NCBI GenBank assembly: GCA_024762375.1
Contig: JANTHQ010000013.1
Span: forward strand, 1 to 15,045
Origin: Anaerolineaceae bacterium
GTDB lineage: Bacteria > Chloroflexota > Anaerolineae > 4572-78
Reading direction: 5' to 3'
Length of the DNA: 15,045 nt
The notes beneath the pieces are model-generated. The model worked only from the letters and a program-made list of their open reading frames with translations, was not told the DNA's origin and ran no database searches. Below, one piece after another: positions 1 through 6,723 of the stretch (positions within the stretch are counted from its first letter, which is position 1; each line of letters opens with the position of its first letter). The position numbers were made by a program, and so were the translations under genes.

Positions 1-68
1 TTTCGTATATCGGAATGATAATCCGTGTCAAATTTTTAACTGCGTAACATCACGTTTTTTGTCACGTT
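1..68. other. Partial intergenic stretch downstream of the first sulfotransferase
   Basis: This is the left edge of the window, after the stop codon of the minus-strand sulfotransferase gene. I see no coding region and no convincing terminator hairpin. The pentamer TCACG occurs at 50-54, 62-66 and 69-73. The last copy runs through the gene's stop codon (TGA read from 71 to 69). The 62/69 pair has a 7-base spacing, matching the heptad repeats on the other side of the gene. Confidence 0.5.
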
Positions 69-824
69 TCACGCGTCGGGCAGCAAAACCTCATCGAACA
101 TCGCCTGATAGCGCGTACCGGCATATTTTGCCCGCAAATCATCAAAATTGAGCAGCACATGCCGCAAATCGTCTTTTGTGTTTTTCAGGGTGATACCCTG
201 TGCCGGTTTCGGTTTTAAGCCCAGAAAATCATAAACCCGGCGGATGAAACCGGCTTCATCGGTGAGCAATTCTTCATAATATAATTTCAGTGTGGGCAGA
301 TGCAAAGACTGCACGTACGATTCCAACTCATCATCCCATTGGATGCGTTGCTGCAACAATTCATCGAACACATCGGGGTTGATGGCAAATTCCGACAGAC
401 GATTTTTTTCATCCAGCAGATTCCATGTGCCCGATTTTTCCCACAGTCGCTTGGCGTTCACGGTGGAAACGACCGCTTTCACCAAATTGCGCCGTTGCAA
501 TTGGATAACTTTACACTGCAACCGGCGCATCAATTCGGCCAAACCGTCCGGGTCGAGAATGTCCATCGTTTTGGTTTTGAAGCCGCGGGCTTTATTTCGA
601 CCCACCAGCGGCGGCGTCAAAACTTCTTCCGCCCATTCGAGTTGCTCGCGTGCGCCTTTGCCCTGCTGTCGCATCGCGTCGAATTTTTCGCCCTGCGCAT
701 ACACATCGGGGTGCGAATTGAGCAGTGTGGTCAGGTATGTACTGCCCGATCGTTCGACAAAGAGCATCACAAATGGGTTCACTTGTGGTCGAAAGAAGAT
801 TGAGCGTTTAGTTTCTTCAGTCAT
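69..824 (-). CDS. Sulfotransferase family protein (PAPS-dependent), 251 aa
   Basis: Probable cytosolic sulfotransferase that would move a sulfuryl group from PAPS to a carbohydrate. The N-terminal beta-strand and loop, residues 19-35 (VMLFVERSGSTYLTTLL), matches the 5'-phosphosulfate-binding loop of the P-loop sulfotransferase fold. It has Arg25 where many relatives carry Lys. Residues 105-121 (VIQLQRRNLVKAVVSTV) match the 3'-phosphate-binding strand and helix, with Arg111/Arg112 and Ser120. The Tyr-Glu-Glu-Leu stretch at 183-186 also fits the family. There is no signal peptide or membrane helix. The ATG is preceded by GAGG (832-835) at 7 bases. It is the last gene of the minus-strand cluster, 104 bases after the second glycosyltransferase, so it may be less tightly coupled than the rest. 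It resembles the Sulfotransfer_3/Stf0-like group more than the other sulfotransferase in the window. The acceptor is unknown. Confidence 0.82.
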   Translation of the reverse strand: MTEETKRSIFFRPQVNPFVMLFVERSGSTYLTTLLNSHPDVYAQGEKFDAMRQQGKGAREQLEWAEEVLTPPLVGRNKARGFKTKTMDILDPDGLAELMRRLQCKVIQLQRRNLVKAVVSTVNAKRLWEKSGTWNLLDEKNRLSEFAINPDVFDELLQQRIQWDDELESYVQSLHLPTLKLYYEELLTDEAGFIRRVYDFLGLKPKPAQGITLKNTKDDLRHVLLNFDDLRAKYAGTRYQAMFDEVLLPDA

Positions 825-849
825 ATTTTAGCCTCAGGTTGGGATTTTG

Positions 850-877
850 GGTTTCAAGTTTCAGGTTCAATGTTTCA
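850..877. repeat. Four tandem heptanucleotides (GTTTCA-type)
   Basis: Four consecutive 7-base units, GGTTTCA, AGTTTCA, GGTTCAA and TGTTTCA, lie between the second glycosyltransferase and the first sulfotransferase. The period is exactly 7 and the units differ by one or two bases. This resembles the short tandemly repeated heptanucleotides described in filamentous cyanobacteria and seen between genes in other large bacterial genomes. It is non-coding. Confidence 0.6.
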
Positions 878-896
878 GGGTGGCAGAGTAGCAAAA

Positions 897-910
897 ATCA
901 CGCATCACGA
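897..910. repeat. Two tandem heptanucleotides (ATCACG-type)
   Basis: Two adjacent 7-base units, ATCACGC and ATCACGA, are followed by a degenerate third, ATGATAA. They share the TCACG core with the copies at 50-73, on the other side of the sulfotransferase gene. They sit just downstream of the glycosyltransferase stop codon. Confidence 0.45.
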
Positions 911-928
911 ATGATAAATAACCAATCG

Positions 929-2074
929 CTAATTTCCGACAACCGACTTCCACCACGATTTTACGAACAGTGCCACTGCCCCACGATTGAGCAGCCATTT
1001 CGGCTGATACTGAAACGCACGCGAGACCGCCGCTTTCGCAGTGGCGGCATCGTTTTTGACGTGCGCATCAAATGCAATTTGGATGGCTTCCGTCGCCAAA
1101 TCTCGGTTGCGGCGGCGACGCAACACTGCCAAACTTTCGGGCAAGTGGGCATATACTTTTTCCATATATGCCAGCGGGTGATGGGTTTTGGCATAATTTG
1201 CCCACCCGGCGATATATTTCGCCAGCGCTTCGCCGTCATTCGCCAGCAAATCGGGATTCAGCCGCACGGCGGTATTCAGATGTTCTGCCGCCGCCGCGAA
1301 ATCGTCTGCCTGAAATGCTTGCGCCGCGCCGCGCAGATGCGCGTGGCTGTACGCTTTGTCGCGCAGTGCCTGCCAGCGCGGAGGCAAATCGGTGCGGGCA
1401 AAAAGTTTTTCCAACACGGCGAAAGTGGCGGTGGTCATCTGCTGCCCGTTGCTTGTCATCTGGTTTGAATGAAACCGGTACAGCGACACCGGTTTTTCCA
1501 CCCACCCCATCCGACAGCCAGCCAACGCCAGCCGCAGCCACATATCCCAATCTTCATACGAGCGCAGCGTTTCGTCAAAAAAGCCGACTTTCGTTTGACA
1601 TTCGCGGCGAACCATCACGCTGCCAACGTGCAGTGGATTGCCCAGCAGCAATTGCGCGCTGTCTTCCGGTAGCCGCTTGTCAAAAATTTCGCCGATGCGC
1701 CGGTCGTGTTCGTCAATCAGAATGGCTTGCCCGGCAACAAACCCGAGCTCCGGCTCGGCATCGAATTTCGCCAGCAGTATCGCCAGTTTTTCGGGGAGAA
1801 ACAGGTCATCCGAATCGAGAAAAGTCAGAAACGCACCTTCGGCGTGCCGGATGCCGGTGTTTCGCGCGGCAGACAACCCTGCATTCTGCTGATAGACATA
1901 TCGCACGCGCGGGTCGGAAAAACCCGCCGCCACTTGCCGGGTGTCATCGGTCGAGCCGTCATCCACCACGATGATCTCAAAATCGGTAAACGTCTGGCCG
2001 AGCACGCTTTGGATAGCCTTGCCCAAATAGTGCCCCTGATTGTATGCCGGTATGATTGCACTGACTGTTGGCAT
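929..2074 (-). CDS. Family 2 glycosyltransferase with helical C-terminal domain, 381 aa
   Basis: GT-A fold inverting glycosyltransferase, probably adding a sugar from an NDP-sugar to the growing glycan at the cytoplasmic face. The chain opens with PTVSAIIPAYNQG. Asp38-Asp39-Gly40 binds the nucleotide, Asp87-Ser-Asp89-Asp90 is the metal-binding DXD motif, and Glu174-Asp175-Trp-Asp177 is the likely catalytic-base region. Residues 215-381 are helical and TPR-like and end in W360LLNRG365. I chose the ATG at 2074 rather than the in-frame ATG at 2116. The 2074 start forms a TAATG one-base overlap with the upstream stop and has GGAG four bases before it. The 2116 start would overlap the upstream gene by 43 bases and add 14 residues ahead of the conserved first strand. 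Donor and linkage cannot be told from sequence. Confidence 0.9.
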   Translation of the reverse strand: MPTVSAIIPAYNQGHYLGKAIQSVLGQTFTDFEIIVVDDGSTDDTRQVAAGFSDPRVRYVYQQNAGLSAARNTGIRHAEGAFLTFLDSDDLFLPEKLAILLAKFDAEPELGFVAGQAILIDEHDRRIGEIFDKRLPEDSAQLLLGNPLHVGSVMVRRECQTKVGFFDETLRSYEDWDMWLRLALAGCRMGWVEKPVSLYRFHSNQMTSNGQQMTTATFAVLEKLFARTDLPPRWQALRDKAYSHAHLRGAAQAFQADDFAAAAEHLNTAVRLNPDLLANDGEALAKYIAGWANYAKTHHPLAYMEKVYAHLPESLAVLRRRRNRDLATEAIQIAFDAHVKNDAATAKAAVSRAFQYQPKWLLNRGAVALFVKSWWKSVVGN

Positions 2075-3360
2075 TATTCTCCATCCCATCCGGCAAGTTG
2101 CGCCATCATCACCCAAACCGCTTGCGCCACCCGGTTTGAACCGAAAGCGTTTAAATGCCCGGAAACTTTTTCGTCCACATATTCATCGCACACAGTTATC
2201 ACTTGTACGGGCGCGCCATTGACATCAATGCCATAGCATGGCGTGCCATCGGGCAAGTGCGATTCGATATCCGCCAAATCGAACAGGATTTTCCCGTGCG
2301 TTTCCGCATATTCGCGCAATCGGTCGTTAAACACCTGCACGTGCGGCATGCCATCCGTATCAAATTGAACCTGCCGTGCCTGCGCCGATGTAAACCAAAT
2401 AATCTGAAATTCGGGGTGTGCCGCGTCCAGCGCTTCGAGATTTGCCACGCCGGGCTGCGGGTCATCATAATTTAGCGAGCCATCGGCGCGGAAAACGTCA
2501 TCGGTATCCGTGAAAAAATGTTTATTGATAGATGGCCCTTCCACATACCCCATTTGATAGCTGACAAACTCAAAAAGCTCGTTGGGGCCCAGTGTGTCCA
2601 CCCGCTGGATGAAATAGTTGGTTTTTTTGCGCCAACCGGGATTCATGTTGCGGATTTCCTGCAAATTATCGGTCACGATACGATATGGATGCACTTCAAA
2701 CTGCCAATTGTCGCGGGTGTATTTTGCGTCCATCGGCAAAAAGTTTGTTTGGTTGCGGCAGATGTTTTGCCATCGTGTCGGTAAATCACCCTGCGGACAG
2801 CCACAGCTTTTGGGCCTGCCGCCATCCGGTGGTGCGCCGAGGTCTGTCCATGGCAAACAATTCAGCCCACTGGCAGCCCGCGAACCATTTTGATTTATGG
2901 TTGCCGCAATATTCACACCCACTGATGCGCCACGATGCAACCACCGAATTTCGCGCGCAGCCTGAATATATTCATCGGGAATGCGGCTGAATTTGTCCAC
3001 AGAACGATGGTCAATCACCAACGCAGGGGCTGCCGGTGCGAACATATCCGGCGGGACAGGGGTATCTGTCGGCAGCGGGGTGTCTGTGGCGGCGATTGTC
3101 GGGGTCGCGGTCGGCGGCACGGGACTGGGTGTCGGCGGCACGGCGGTAGCTGTCGGCATAGGCGTGTCGGTCGGCGGCATTGTGGTGGGTGTGTTCGATG
3201 CGGCGGCAGTGATGATTTCGGTTGCAGTTGCTGTTGGCGGGAGGGCGGTCGGGTTTTGAGCAACCGGTGTCGCTGTGGACGCGCAGGCAGCCAAAAGCAA
3301 AACCACGAATATCGCCGCGAATATCCCCATCCATTTTAAAGTTCGATTAAATGTATCCAT
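2074..3360 (-). CDS. SGNH/GDSL-hydrolase-like lipoprotein with Thr/Pro linker, 428 aa
   Basis: Predicted exported lipoprotein. Residues 9-25 form a hydrophobic signal ending in the lipobox Leu-Ala-Ala-Cys26. A Thr/Pro-rich spacer follows (about 31-105), then a globular domain (about 112-428). The globular part resembles a Chloroflexota-type SGNH hydrolase family. It starts LVIDHRSVD, has His-Arg-Gly-Ala-Ser146-Val-Gly where the nucleophile Ser of block I would sit, FDLADIESH at 360-368, and Ser-Gly-His402-Leu-Asn near the end where the catalytic His of block V is expected. It could be an O-acyl esterase or transferase acting on the exported polysaccharide, but that is inference. The ATG at 3360 fits a normal signal n-region. 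An in-frame TTG at 3378 would start directly after the previous stop with no room for a ribosome site. It lies 18 bases after one glycosyltransferase and overlaps the next by one base. Confidence 0.72.
   Translation of the reverse strand: MDTFNRTLKWMGIFAAIFVVLLLAACASTATPVAQNPTALPPTATATEIITAAASNTPTTMPPTDTPMPTATAVPPTPSPVPPTATPTIAATDTPLPTDTPVPPDMFAPAAPALVIDHRSVDKFSRIPDEYIQAAREIRWLHRGASVGVNIAATINQNGSRAASGLNCLPWTDLGAPPDGGRPKSCGCPQGDLPTRWQNICRNQTNFLPMDAKYTRDNWQFEVHPYRIVTDNLQEIRNMNPGWRKKTNYFIQRVDTLGPNELFEFVSYQMGYVEGPSINKHFFTDTDDVFRADGSLNYDDPQPGVANLEALDAAHPEFQIIWFTSAQARQVQFDTDGMPHVQVFNDRLREYAETHGKILFDLADIESHLPDGTPCYGIDVNGAPVQVITVCDEYVDEKVSGHLNAFGSNRVAQAVWVMMAQLAGWDGE
3046..3270 (-). repeat. Low-complexity Thr/Pro-coding stretch in the lipoprotein gene
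   Basis: This GC-rich degenerate repeat encodes residues 31-105 of the lipoprotein, built from PPTATP, TPTDTP and similar units. It is a flexible spacer between the lipid anchor and the globular domain. Such linkers are very common in Chloroflexota surface proteins. It also produces several long open frames on both strands that are artefacts of the repeat. Confidence 0.8.
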
Positions 3361-3378
3361 TACGTTTTTCACCACCAA

Positions 3379-4566
3379 TTATGCGTGCCAGATAGATCGC
3401 AGAGAAATTGCCCATAACCCTCTATTTGTGAGCCATCGGCGTTGATTGCGGACCGCCGCCAATGCGAGACGGGGAACCGCGGTTTTTTCGCCGGTTGCAA
3501 AGGCCGCAAATGCTTGGTCGGCATAATAATGTCCGAGCACGGTTGCCAGCACATCGTTCTTTGTGGATAACGGTAATTTTTCAAACACCCATTGAATGAA
3601 GGCTGCCCCTTCGGTTGGATTGTGGCGCAATGCGGCCAGCGTGCGCCCCATCGCCAATGCCCAGTTGTGCCAAACCGATTCGGTTTCGTGCAGTTCATGG
3701 GTTGATATTTGGTAAGCCTGCCGCAATGTATTTTCAGCAGCCAACTGTTGTCCGGCGGCAAAATACAGGTAGGCAGTGCGCCGAGCATCACCGAGCAAAC
3801 GGCGCGGATCGGGGGTAAACTCGCGCAGCACATCGGCCGGAACCGGATCTTCGGGCAAGCCATTTCGGCGTTGCCGGGCAAGTTTGAGCGCCAATTGTCG
3901 ATATGCCAGTTGTAATCGCCGTTTGGTGCGGCTCACCGAGTTGCCGTCAAAACGAAAACGGTAGAGCAACGCCGGCAAATTGGCGATGCGGGAAACTTCA
4001 GATAACCGCAACCACAAATCGTAATCCTGCGTAACTCGAAAACCGGGGTTGTAGCCGCCTACCTTCGCCACCGCCGACGCGGTGAACATCACCGAACCGT
4101 GACAAAAGATGTTCCCATCCTCCATCCGTTCGCACAGCGCTTCGTGTGTGGTTGGCAAGACAACTTCCTCCAGAATTTGCCCCGAATCGCTGATGACCTC
4201 GTAACTGGTGCCCAGCAATCCGACATCAGGATGAGCCAGCATGTAATCTACCTGCTGCTCGAACCTTTCAGGATACGATGTATCATCGGCATCGTGGCGG
4301 GCAATGAGACTGCCGCGAGCCATTTCGATACCTTTATTTAAAGAGCGCGTCTGCCCGATATTATTCAAATTGGTGACAATTTTTATGCGCGGATCGTTGT
4401 ATGCGTGCAAAATTTCAGCGGTGGCATCCGTCGAAGCATCATCAATCACTATCAATTCAAAATTGGTGTATGTTTGGTTTAAAATGCTATCCATCGCGGC
4501 ACGCAAAAACGGTTGCCCATTGTACACAGCCATCACCACCGACACAAGCGGCGTTTCGCTAGCCAT
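3379..4566 (-). CDS. Family 2 glycosyltransferase with helical C-terminal domain, 395 aa
   Basis: GT-A fold glycosyltransferase, expected to act in the cytosol on the same glycan as the other family 2 enzyme here. The first strand is PLVSVVMAVYNG. Asp42-Asp43 is the nucleotide-binding pair, His91-Asp-Ala-Asp94-Asp95 is the DXD motif, and Gln180-Asp181-Tyr-Asp183 is the catalytic region. Residues 215-395 are helical and end in W378LTNRG383, paralleling the tail of its neighbour at 929-2074. I set the start at the ATG at 4566. The upstream in-frame GTG (4578) overlaps the GGAGG ribosome site at 4572-4576, which lies five bases before this ATG. The gene overlaps the previous stop codon by eight bases, so translation is probably coupled. 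Sugar specificity is unknown. Confidence 0.9.
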   Translation of the reverse strand: MASETPLVSVVMAVYNGQPFLRAAMDSILNQTYTNFELIVIDDASTDATAEILHAYNDPRIKIVTNLNNIGQTRSLNKGIEMARGSLIARHDADDTSYPERFEQQVDYMLAHPDVGLLGTSYEVISDSGQILEEVVLPTTHEALCERMEDGNIFCHGSVMFTASAVAKVGGYNPGFRVTQDYDLWLRLSEVSRIANLPALLYRFRFDGNSVSRTKRRLQLAYRQLALKLARQRRNGLPEDPVPADVLREFTPDPRRLLGDARRTAYLYFAAGQQLAAENTLRQAYQISTHELHETESVWHNWALAMGRTLAALRHNPTEGAAFIQWVFEKLPLSTKNDVLATVLGHYYADQAFAAFATGEKTAVPRLALAAVRNQRRWLTNRGLWAISLRSIWHA

Positions 4567-5830
4567 GATTGCCTCCACCCAGCATCCGCCGTTTTACACG
4601 TCCACCAATACCGCGTCCCCGTCGATAGACCGCCTGCAAACGCTTTCCGGCGGTGTTCGACGCATACCACAAATTTTCTGTTTGCCGGTCGGCCCATGTC
4701 AACGCATGCGCCGATTTGTCCCATTGCCGGTGCCAGCCCATCGAGCAACTGTCATTAAATTGCCAATTCCACCGAATGACCGGTTCATCGGTTAAAATTT
4801 CGCTGATGAGTGCCAATGTGTGGATACGAAACCAGGTCGGGAATAGATTCGAGTGGTTTGCCGCCGATTTTGTTTTTTGAATGCCCATATGCACAAACGG
4901 TTTATCCAGACGGTACACAAAACCGCCATCGGGCATTTGTCGCTGCAAAATGTGATGCAACCCTCGGCGCAGGGCACGACGAATTTGCGGGCGTTTGTAA
5001 TTTACCTGTTTGTACATGTTCACCAAAATATCGACAGTGTCCGTATCTTCACATGCGCCACCACCACCGTCGGGATGAAATCCGCCGTCGGCATGTTGCA
5101 ACGACAACGCCACATCAATCAGCCGTTCGGGGTATAGCACTTTTCGGTTTTCGAAATAATAAACTATGAGCTGGTGATATCCGCCATACAGTGCCGTCAC
5201 CGGCGAGCAAAACCCATTTGACCCCCACAGGCCGGTTGCCGGGTCAATATGTGCGTCCAGCCAATCGAAGTACAAATCAAGTGCCGCTTGCGCGCCGGGC
5301 TGCCGTTCCACATCGCGCAGGTGTACCAAAAACTGCCCCACAAAAATCAGATTATTCCCCTCAAGCCAGGCATCTCGCCAATCTCGAGCATCTAACCATT
5401 GTTGCAGATAATTCAAATCTAAAAACGTGTGGGCAAAAGACAGCGGAAATTTTGGCTTTGCGCCCAACAAACTGAGTGCGGGCAGAACATGCGCTGCCAA
5501 ATGCTGCGACACGTGCTCAAAAGAGTGTTTACGACTTTTAATTTCTTCCGGAACCAGTTCGGGACCGTTAAAATACCCAGTAGCCGAATCTTGCCATTGG
5601 TTGAGGTATGCTGCCCACGCCTCTTTTTCTGCCGGTGATAATTCGGCCAGATGACCGGTGTAGTGCAAAATCATACATGCAAACGTGGACGCATATAGCG
5701 TTTCCTCTCCGGCGGGAGAGGACGCAAACCGCCATTTTCCGGGTGTGATGCGGCACGATTCGACAAAACGGATGGTGTTGTTCACAAGTGTGGCGGCACT
5801 TTCCGCCGATGCATCATTCAACTTAGCCAT
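4559..5830 (-). CDS. Alpha/alpha-toroid protein (terpene-cyclase/prenyltransferase-like repeats), unknown function, 423 aa
   Basis: No firm functional match. The protein is rich in helices and carries spaced turn motifs typical of (alpha/alpha)6 toroids of the prenyltransferase/squalene-cyclase fold: DSATGYF at 81-87, DPATGLWGSNGF at 196-207, QHADGGFHPDGG at 245-256 and QMPDGGF at 298-304. An acidic patch, Cys260-Glu-Asp-Thr-Asp-Thr-Val-Asp267, follows the third motif. There is no signal peptide or membrane segment, so it should stay in the cytosol. The C-terminal 25 residues are Arg/Gly rich. It overlaps the sulfotransferase gene before it by 13 bases and the glycosyltransferase after it by 8, with no clear Shine-Dalgarno of its own. 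This points to coupled translation and a role in making or modifying the glycan or its lipid carrier. An epimerase, lyase or polyprenyl-binding role are all possible; none is shown by the sequence. Confidence 0.6.
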   Translation of the reverse strand: MAKLNDASAESAATLVNNTIRFVESCRITPGKWRFASSPAGEETLYASTFACMILHYTGHLAELSPAEKEAWAAYLNQWQDSATGYFNGPELVPEEIKSRKHSFEHVSQHLAAHVLPALSLLGAKPKFPLSFAHTFLDLNYLQQWLDARDWRDAWLEGNNLIFVGQFLVHLRDVERQPGAQAALDLYFDWLDAHIDPATGLWGSNGFCSPVTALYGGYHQLIVYYFENRKVLYPERLIDVALSLQHADGGFHPDGGGGACEDTDTVDILVNMYKQVNYKRPQIRRALRRGLHHILQRQMPDGGFVYRLDKPFVHMGIQKTKSAANHSNLFPTWFRIHTLALISEILTDEPVIRWNWQFNDSCSMGWHRQWDKSAHALTWADRQTENLWYASNTAGKRLQAVYRRGRGIGGRVKRRMLGGGNHG

Positions 5831-6723
5831 AGAGATAGGTCACGGTCAATCAAATCTTGTAATTTCAAAATGTCGTTTCGAAATTCGTCCATCAGTTCAG
5901 CACGAATTTCAGGCGAAATTTGTTGCTCTGCTCGATTTTTTTGTTGTAATTTTAATTTCAATTGCCGGCGCATTCGGGCCGGGAGAAACCGCCGGACAAT
6001 CGCTTTGGCCGGATTCGGCTGGTTTAGTACTTTGTGCAGCGTTTGGCTGCGCGCGCTGTTTGCCGAAACATTGTATCGTCGGGCAAAATCCGGTTCAAAT
6101 GAATCATCAACCTCCAAAAAACGGAAAATGTCCTGCAATAATCCGCGGGCATCGGCTTTCAAATCATCCATCAGATACACCCGAATTTGGTCGCGGGGAA
6201 ATATATCAAAGTATGGTTTCAGCAGTTGGAAATAAAAGCCTTTCCGTTTGTAATACCATGGATGACCCCACTGCTGCTGCCACCTTTCTTCTTCTGCGCG
6301 GATGGCCTGTGCAAAATCATCGTACGGCTCAATTTTTAGATAGTTTTTGGCATGCAGAAAATTTGAATACGCCCGCTCTACCGGTTGGCGCAAAATAGCA
6401 ATTAATTTCATATCCGGAACCAATTGGCGGATGCGTTCTGCCGTGCCGGGAGTGTGCAAATACCATGTCGAGGCTTCTCCCCATGCACGTTCATCCGATA
6501 CGTCGGCAAACAGGGCTTCGTACTGTGCCCGGTCGGCGATGCGCGCCACTTCTTCCGGTAAACTGTATGGCGCGTTAAACCCGAAGTCCGTACTTTCCAG
6601 CGCGAAAAACTTCGGCTCTTTTATACGTGTCATAAAAATTTGAGGGTGCGCTTTTAGATATCGGTACAGTGATGACGTACCCGATTTTTGCGACCCAATA
6701 ATCAGAAAATTGGGTAAGGTCAT
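5818..6723 (-). CDS. Sulfotransferase (heparan-sulfate-sulfotransferase-like, Sulfotransfer_1), 301 aa
   Basis: PAPS-dependent sulfotransferase with the classic motifs. The 5'-phosphosulfate loop is FLIIGSQKSGTSSLYRYL, with Lys13, Ser14, Gly15 and Thr16. Lys35-Glu-Pro-Lys-Phe-Phe40 matches the KEPHFF motif of carbohydrate sulfotransferases. The 3'-phosphate site is LIAILRQPVERAYSNF, with Arg112 and Ser120. This is the arrangement of heparan sulfate N- and O-sulfotransferases, so a sugar hydroxyl or amine on a glycan is the likely acceptor. It lacks signal and membrane segments, so sulfation would happen in the cytosol before export. Its ATG overlaps the stop of the ABC ATPase gene as ATGA, tying its synthesis to the exporter. 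The length is normal for the family. The acceptor position is not predictable. Confidence 0.92.
   Translation of the reverse strand: MTLPNFLIIGSQKSGTSSLYRYLKAHPQIFMTRIKEPKFFALESTDFGFNAPYSLPEEVARIADRAQYEALFADVSDERAWGEASTWYLHTPGTAERIRQLVPDMKLIAILRQPVERAYSNFLHAKNYLKIEPYDDFAQAIRAEEERWQQQWGHPWYYKRKGFYFQLLKPYFDIFPRDQIRVYLMDDLKADARGLLQDIFRFLEVDDSFEPDFARRYNVSANSARSQTLHKVLNQPNPAKAIVRRFLPARMRRQLKLKLQQKNRAEQQISPEIRAELMDEFRNDILKLQDLIDRDLSLWLS

Noticed and set aside
1072..1974. 300-codon open frame on the plus strand
   Set aside because: Lies wholly antisense to the glycosyltransferase at 929-2074, is rich in Arg/Ser/Pro, has no recognisable motif and no ribosome site. It is a shadow of the real gene.
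3046..3270. Repetitive DNA that could suggest a CRISPR or satellite array
   Set aside because: Units are irregular, there are no spacers, and the stretch is fully explained as a Thr/Pro linker coding region.
2935..3339. Gly/Arg- and Gly/Val-rich open frames opposite the lipoprotein linker
   Set aside because: Produced by the repetitive Thr/Pro codons of the minus-strand gene; low complexity in every frame.
5685..6398. 237-codon open frame on the plus strand
   Set aside because: Antisense to the toroid protein and the second sulfotransferase, both with strong or coherent motifs on the minus strand.
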